A DNA stretch of 64,000 nt, from assembly GCA_041746735.1 (NCBI GenBank), contig JBGTGP010000008.1, positions 62,001-126,000 of the forward strand. The letters are read 5' to 3'. Under the pieces are notes generated by a model, which saw only the letters and a program-made list of their open reading frames with translations, did not search any database and was not told the DNA's origin. A program made the translations under genes and the position numbers. Source of the stretch: Opimibacter sp041746735. GTDB taxonomy: Bacteria; Bacteroidota; Bacteroidia; Chitinophagales; Saprospiraceae. Position 1 is the stretch's first letter; each line of letters opens with the position of its first letter. This document shows positions 61,046 through 64,000 of this stretch, in pieces.

Positions 61046-63472
61046 TTGAATGGACGAACATCAAATCAAAATCACTTTCTGCATTTGAGCAAATGGAAAG
61101 TTCTGTTTGCAGGTCTTTTAGTGGTGGGAGGGTTAGCCTGGTGGTTTTGTCTGCCTGATCCTTTGTTTCCCACGACCTACAGTACGGTTTTGCTTGACCG
61201 GGATGGTCATTTGCTCGGGGCACGTCCGGCAAAGGATGGCCAATGGCGTTTTCCAGGAGTGGATCTAAAGGTACCGGAAACCTTTCAACAGGCGATTATT
61301 CATTTTGAGGATAAGCGGTTTTTCAACCACAGCGGCGTAGACTTCCTGGCCCTGGGCCGGGCGATGCGGGACAATTTCAATTCGGGGCGTGTCATCAGTG
61401 GTGGCAGTACGCTGACCATGCAGACCATGCGCATGGCCCGAAAGGCCAGCAGCCGAAGTATCCGCCAAAAAACCATTGAAATATTGTGGGCGTGGCGGGC
61501 AGAGTTGCGGTATTCAAAAAAAGACATACTCCGTCTTTATGCGGCACATGCTCCCTTTGGCGGCAATGTTGTCGGACTCGGTGCCGCCAGCTGGCGATAT
61601 TTTCATAAGATGCCCGATCAGTTGTCCTGGGGAGAAGCCGCAACACTGGCTGTCCTGCCTAACGCGCCGGGACTCATCCACCCGGGTCGAAATCGCGAAA
61701 CACTTCTAGCCAAACGAAATCAATTGATCAGGAAACTGGAGAAAGCCGGCGTCATCGACTCGACCGAAGCTTCTCTGGCACTCGAAGAACCTCTTCCAAC
61801 AGCTCCGCATCCATTACCCAATCTGGCACCACATGTGCTGAGCCATTATCTACAGGAAGGCAAAACCCTGTACACCACCATCGATATGGGGTTGCAGGAG
61901 CAACTGACGGAATTGCTTCAGCGTCATTCGGACATCCTTAGTCTGAATGGTGTCAACAATGCCGCACTCCTGCTTCTGGAAACGGAATCCGGGGCCGTAC
62001 GCGCCTATATCGGGAATGTCGATCATGCCATGAAGGGACATCACAATGATGTGGATATCATCCGGGCCGAACGTAGTTCAGGAAGTATTCTGAAACCGTT
62101 TTTATACTGCGCAGCACTGGAGGACGGATGGATGACGCCGAAAGGATTGCAGGAGGATATTCCAACGTATATACGAGGGTATCAGCCACTCAATTTTACC
62201 AAGAAATATATGGGCATGGTACCTGCGGATCTGGCCCTGGCCATGAGCCTCAATGTGCCGGCGGTGCGATTATTGCAGCGATATGGTATTTTACCTTTTA
62301 AGGAGAAACTGATTCGGGCCGGCATCACAACACTTCATTTCAGTCCTAATCATTATGGCCTTCCTCTGGTATTGGGAGGCGCGGAAGTCAAGCTTTGGGA
62401 TATCTGTGGTGCATACGCTACCATGGGGCGCGTACTGAGTCATGCCTATGTGTATGATCATCTGTATGATCCGGGCGACATCCATGGGCCTCTGTTGTTT
62501 GTTGAAAAGGCTACAGCCCAGCAAGCCCGAAAAAGGAGGCTGCGCGAAGAGAAAAAGGATTTGTCCGATACACCACCTGTATGGGATGCAGGAGCGGTGT
62601 GGCTGACCTTTGAGGCGATGCGTTCCTTGCAGCGACCGGATCAGGAAGGTCAGTGGGAGACCTTTCACAGCAGCAGGCCGGTGGCGTGGAAGACGGGTAC
62701 GAGTTTTGGATATCGGGATGCATGGGCTGTTGGGGTCACACCTAGGTATACCCTTGGGGTATGGGTTGGCAATGCGGATGGAGAAGGACGCCCGGGTGTC
62801 ATCGGGCTGCATGCGGCTGCACCGGTGATGTTTGATGCCCTGCGGATGCTCGGGGATGGCAACTCCTGGTGGTCGGCGCCATTTGATGCCTTACAGCCCA
62901 GGCAGGTATGCCGCGAAAGTGGATGGCTGGCGACATCGGCCTGTTCCATGACCGATACCGTTTTGATGCCTCGTCAGGCACAGGTGCCAGAAGGATGCAC
63001 ATTCCATGTGCAGTCCTATACGGACAGCCGGTCGCAGTATAGATATGATCCTGCCTGCATGCCGGGTGATGCAGAACTGAAACAATTTTTTGTCGTGCCC
63101 GCTGTGGCAGAGAGTTATTATCGCCGGTATCAGCCGGCGTATGAGGCGCTACCTCCATGGCATCCTTCCTGCAGCGGGGCATCTACCGGTGGACAGGAAT
63201 TGGCGCTGTTGTACCCGAGAAACGGTTCTAAAATATATATCCCGTATCAATGGGACCGGCAGCGATCGAGAGCGGTTTTTTCAGCCGTCCATCGTTCCGA
63301 TACCGCGCAAGTCTACTGGCATCTGGATAAAACCTTTATCGGACGGACGCGTGAATTTCACCAGATTGAAATCGATCCATCACCGGGTCTGCATACACTC
63401 GTATTGCAGGATGAACGTGGATCGATAGTCACCACTACATTTGAAGTGATTGCAGATCAAGGGAGGAGATAA
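61046..63472 (+). CDS. pbpC: Penicillin-binding protein 1C
   Basis: This 808-residue bifunctional class A PBP starts at TTG 61046; no in-frame ATG occurs before the conserved region, and a TTG at 61085 is possible. It has one N-terminal membrane helix (about 18-36), a glycosyltransferase domain with catalytic Glu88 (HFEDKRFFNHSGVD) and GGSTLTMQ, and a transpeptidase domain with S347xxK350 (RSSGSILKPF), SLN and KTGTSFGYRDAW. The C-terminal PBP1C-specific domain (BiPBP_C) begins near 720 (LALLYPRNGSKIYIPYQWD). It pairs with the macroglobulin gene. Confidence 0.95.
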   Translation: MNGRTSNQNHFLHLSKWKVLFAGLLVVGGLAWWFCLPDPLFPTTYSTVLLDRDGHLLGARPAKDGQWRFPGVDLKVPETFQQAIIHFEDKRFFNHSGVDFLALGRAMRDNFNSGRVISGGSTLTMQTMRMARKASSRSIRQKTIEILWAWRAELRYSKKDILRLYAAHAPFGGNVVGLGAASWRYFHKMPDQLSWGEAATLAVLPNAPGLIHPGRNRETLLAKRNQLIRKLEKAGVIDSTEASLALEEPLPTAPHPLPNLAPHVLSHYLQEGKTLYTTIDMGLQEQLTELLQRHSDILSLNGVNNAALLLLETESGAVRAYIGNVDHAMKGHHNDVDIIRAERSSGSILKPFLYCAALEDGWMTPKGLQEDIPTYIRGYQPLNFTKKYMGMVPADLALAMSLNVPAVRLLQRYGILPFKEKLIRAGITTLHFSPNHYGLPLVLGGAEVKLWDICGAYATMGRVLSHAYVYDHLYDPGDIHGPLLFVEKATAQQARKRRLREEKKDLSDTPPVWDAGAVWLTFEAMRSLQRPDQEGQWETFHSSRPVAWKTGTSFGYRDAWAVGVTPRYTLGVWVGNADGEGRPGVIGLHAAAPVMFDALRMLGDGNSWWSAPFDALQPRQVCRESGWLATSACSMTDTVLMPRQAQVPEGCTFHVQSYTDSRSQYRYDPACMPGDAELKQFFVVPAVAESYYRRYQPAYEALPPWHPSCSGASTGGQELALLYPRNGSKIYIPYQWDRQRSRAVFSAVHRSDTAQVYWHLDKTFIGRTREFHQIEIDPSPGLHTLVLQDERGSIVTTTFEVIADQGRR

Positions 63473-63481
63473 GAGTAAATG

Positions 63482-63514
63482 AAAAAAGGTGCCCTTCCTT
63501 TCGAAAAGACACCT
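63482..63514 (-). terminator. Terminator of the outer-membrane protein gene
   Basis: A short stem (63487-63491 with 63510-63514, plus a further pair) is followed by six T's on the minus strand. It lies between pbpC and the incomplete minus-strand gene. Confidence 0.6.
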
Positions 63515-63546
63515 CACTTTCATACTAATAGTCTTTATACTGTGGC

Positions 63547-64000
63547 TTAGTTGTATTTGCGTTTGATAAACCAGGAATTGTCGTTAAAGATAAAGCCGAT
63601 TTTCCCCCGGACAAAATTGTCCGTCAGACGATCTCCTCCGGTACGGGTGCCCACATCCAGCCCGATCTGAAGCCAGGCGATATTTCGCTGGAGGATCAGG
63701 GGAAGAGCGGCTCCGGCGGTGATCGCGGTTTCCTTGACCTGGGCGCCTTCAATAATACGAGGATCTGTTTTGGTATAAAATCCTGCCCGGTATTCGACCC
63801 GCTTCCAATATGACGTGATCGACTGTGCATCCGGGATCCAGGCAGCACCTGCTGCGATTCTCCAGGTGTCTTCCATGGTGTAGGGACGCGCTTCATTTTC
63901 ATATTGACTCCAACGCCCTGCCTGGTAGTCGATCCCGAGTCTGAAATCTCCTGCATGGCGATAGATCATGCCTATGCCCCAGGACCCGGGAAGAATCCCT
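63547..64000 (-). CDS. Outer-membrane protein, 3' part only
   Basis: The frame is open through the window edge, so the gene begins beyond 64000. The 151 visible residues show barrel strands (GDFRLGIDYQAGRWSQYENE, YRAGFYTKTDP, TAGAALPLI) and end VRGKIGFIFNDNSWFIKRKYN, resembling the C-terminus of a FadL-like outer-membrane protein family of Bacteroidota. An internal Met at 63969 gives a shorter frame but is not the start. Confidence 0.65.
   Translation of the reverse strand, partial: GILPGSWGIGMIYRHAGDFRLGIDYQAGRWSQYENEARPYTMEDTWRIAAGAAWIPDAQSITSYWKRVEYRAGFYTKTDPRIIEGAQVKETAITAGAALPLILQRNIAWLQIGLDVGTRTGGDRLTDNFVRGKIGFIFNDNSWFIKRKYN

Overview
The window is a contiguous piece of a Bacteroidota chromosome, most likely from the Saprospiria/Saprospiraceae side of the phylum. 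The reasons are: many genes preceded by the phylum's TAnnTTTG -7 promoter box and almost no Shine-Dalgarno sequences; two secreted proteins with type IX secretion (T9SS) C-terminal sorting domains plus a PorE-like protein; Bacteroidota-specific families (DUF6029, Omp28, DUF6702, DUF6089, DUF2911, PspC/PadR pairs); and an ATP synthase whose atpDC genes lie apart from atpBEFHAG. The species cannot be named from the sequence. No rRNA, tRNA, CRISPR array, insertion sequence or phage gene was found.

Layout. 1-2.2 kb: a repeat-rich, probably rearranged stretch with direct repeats, CACCACT-type heptamer arrays, a truncated hydrolase-like fragment and a surface-lipoprotein beta-propeller whose base composition changes part way along. 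2.2-8.6 kb: ridA, ahcY, a DUF6702 gene, yidD, aroQ, recQ and a TlpA thioredoxin. 8.7-11.3 kb: a DUF6029 outer-membrane protein and an Omp28 lipoprotein. 11.4-16.4 kb: pheT, a ZapB-like coiled coil, zapA and rny. 16.5-22.1 kb: atpB-E-F-H-A-G. 22.2-27.1 kb: a lipoprotein plus ABC exporter, and convergent to it a polyferredoxin/FAD-oxidoreductase pair. 27.3-30.1 kb: two T9SS cargo proteins. 30.3-38.8 kb: queD, an M48 protease, prfC, a pspC/padR pair, a DUF2911 protein, a histidine kinase/response regulator pair and a glycosyltransferase. 38.8-42.1 kb: mtaB and atpDC.

42.2-45.3 kb is an AT-rich three-gene operon of unknown function: a Cys-rich lipoprotein followed by two probable outer-membrane proteins. 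Its promoter and first ATG are separated from the lipoprotein frame by a 5.6-copy, 8-bp tandem repeat. Losing one repeat unit would put that ATG in frame and complete a lipoprotein signal peptide, so this looks like a phase-variable locus; it is the most interesting observation in the window. 45.3-49.0 kb: scpA, an RsmI-like methyltransferase, nadA and a DUF6089 protein. 49.3-49.9 kb: a probable toxin-antitoxin pair with a RelE-like toxin and an unusually long gene overlap. 50-51.9 kb: yjbQ, a LysE-type exporter and a YihX-like HAD phosphatase. 51.9-55.4 kb: a PorE-like T9SS/peptidoglycan protein and a 2-oxoacid dehydrogenase E2. 55.5-63.5 kb: a thioester alpha-2-macroglobulin lipoprotein with its usual partner pbpC. 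The 3' end of an outer-membrane protein gene closes the window.

Taken together, most of the window is housekeeping: energy (ATP synthase), translation (pheT, prfC), the methyl cycle (ahcY), cofactor and tRNA-base synthesis (nadA, queD, mtaB), and envelope building and defence (PBP1C/alpha-2-macroglobulin, T9SS). The accessory material is at 1-2.2 kb, 42.2-45.3 kb and 49.3-49.9 kb. All family calls come from reading translated motifs, not from database searches.
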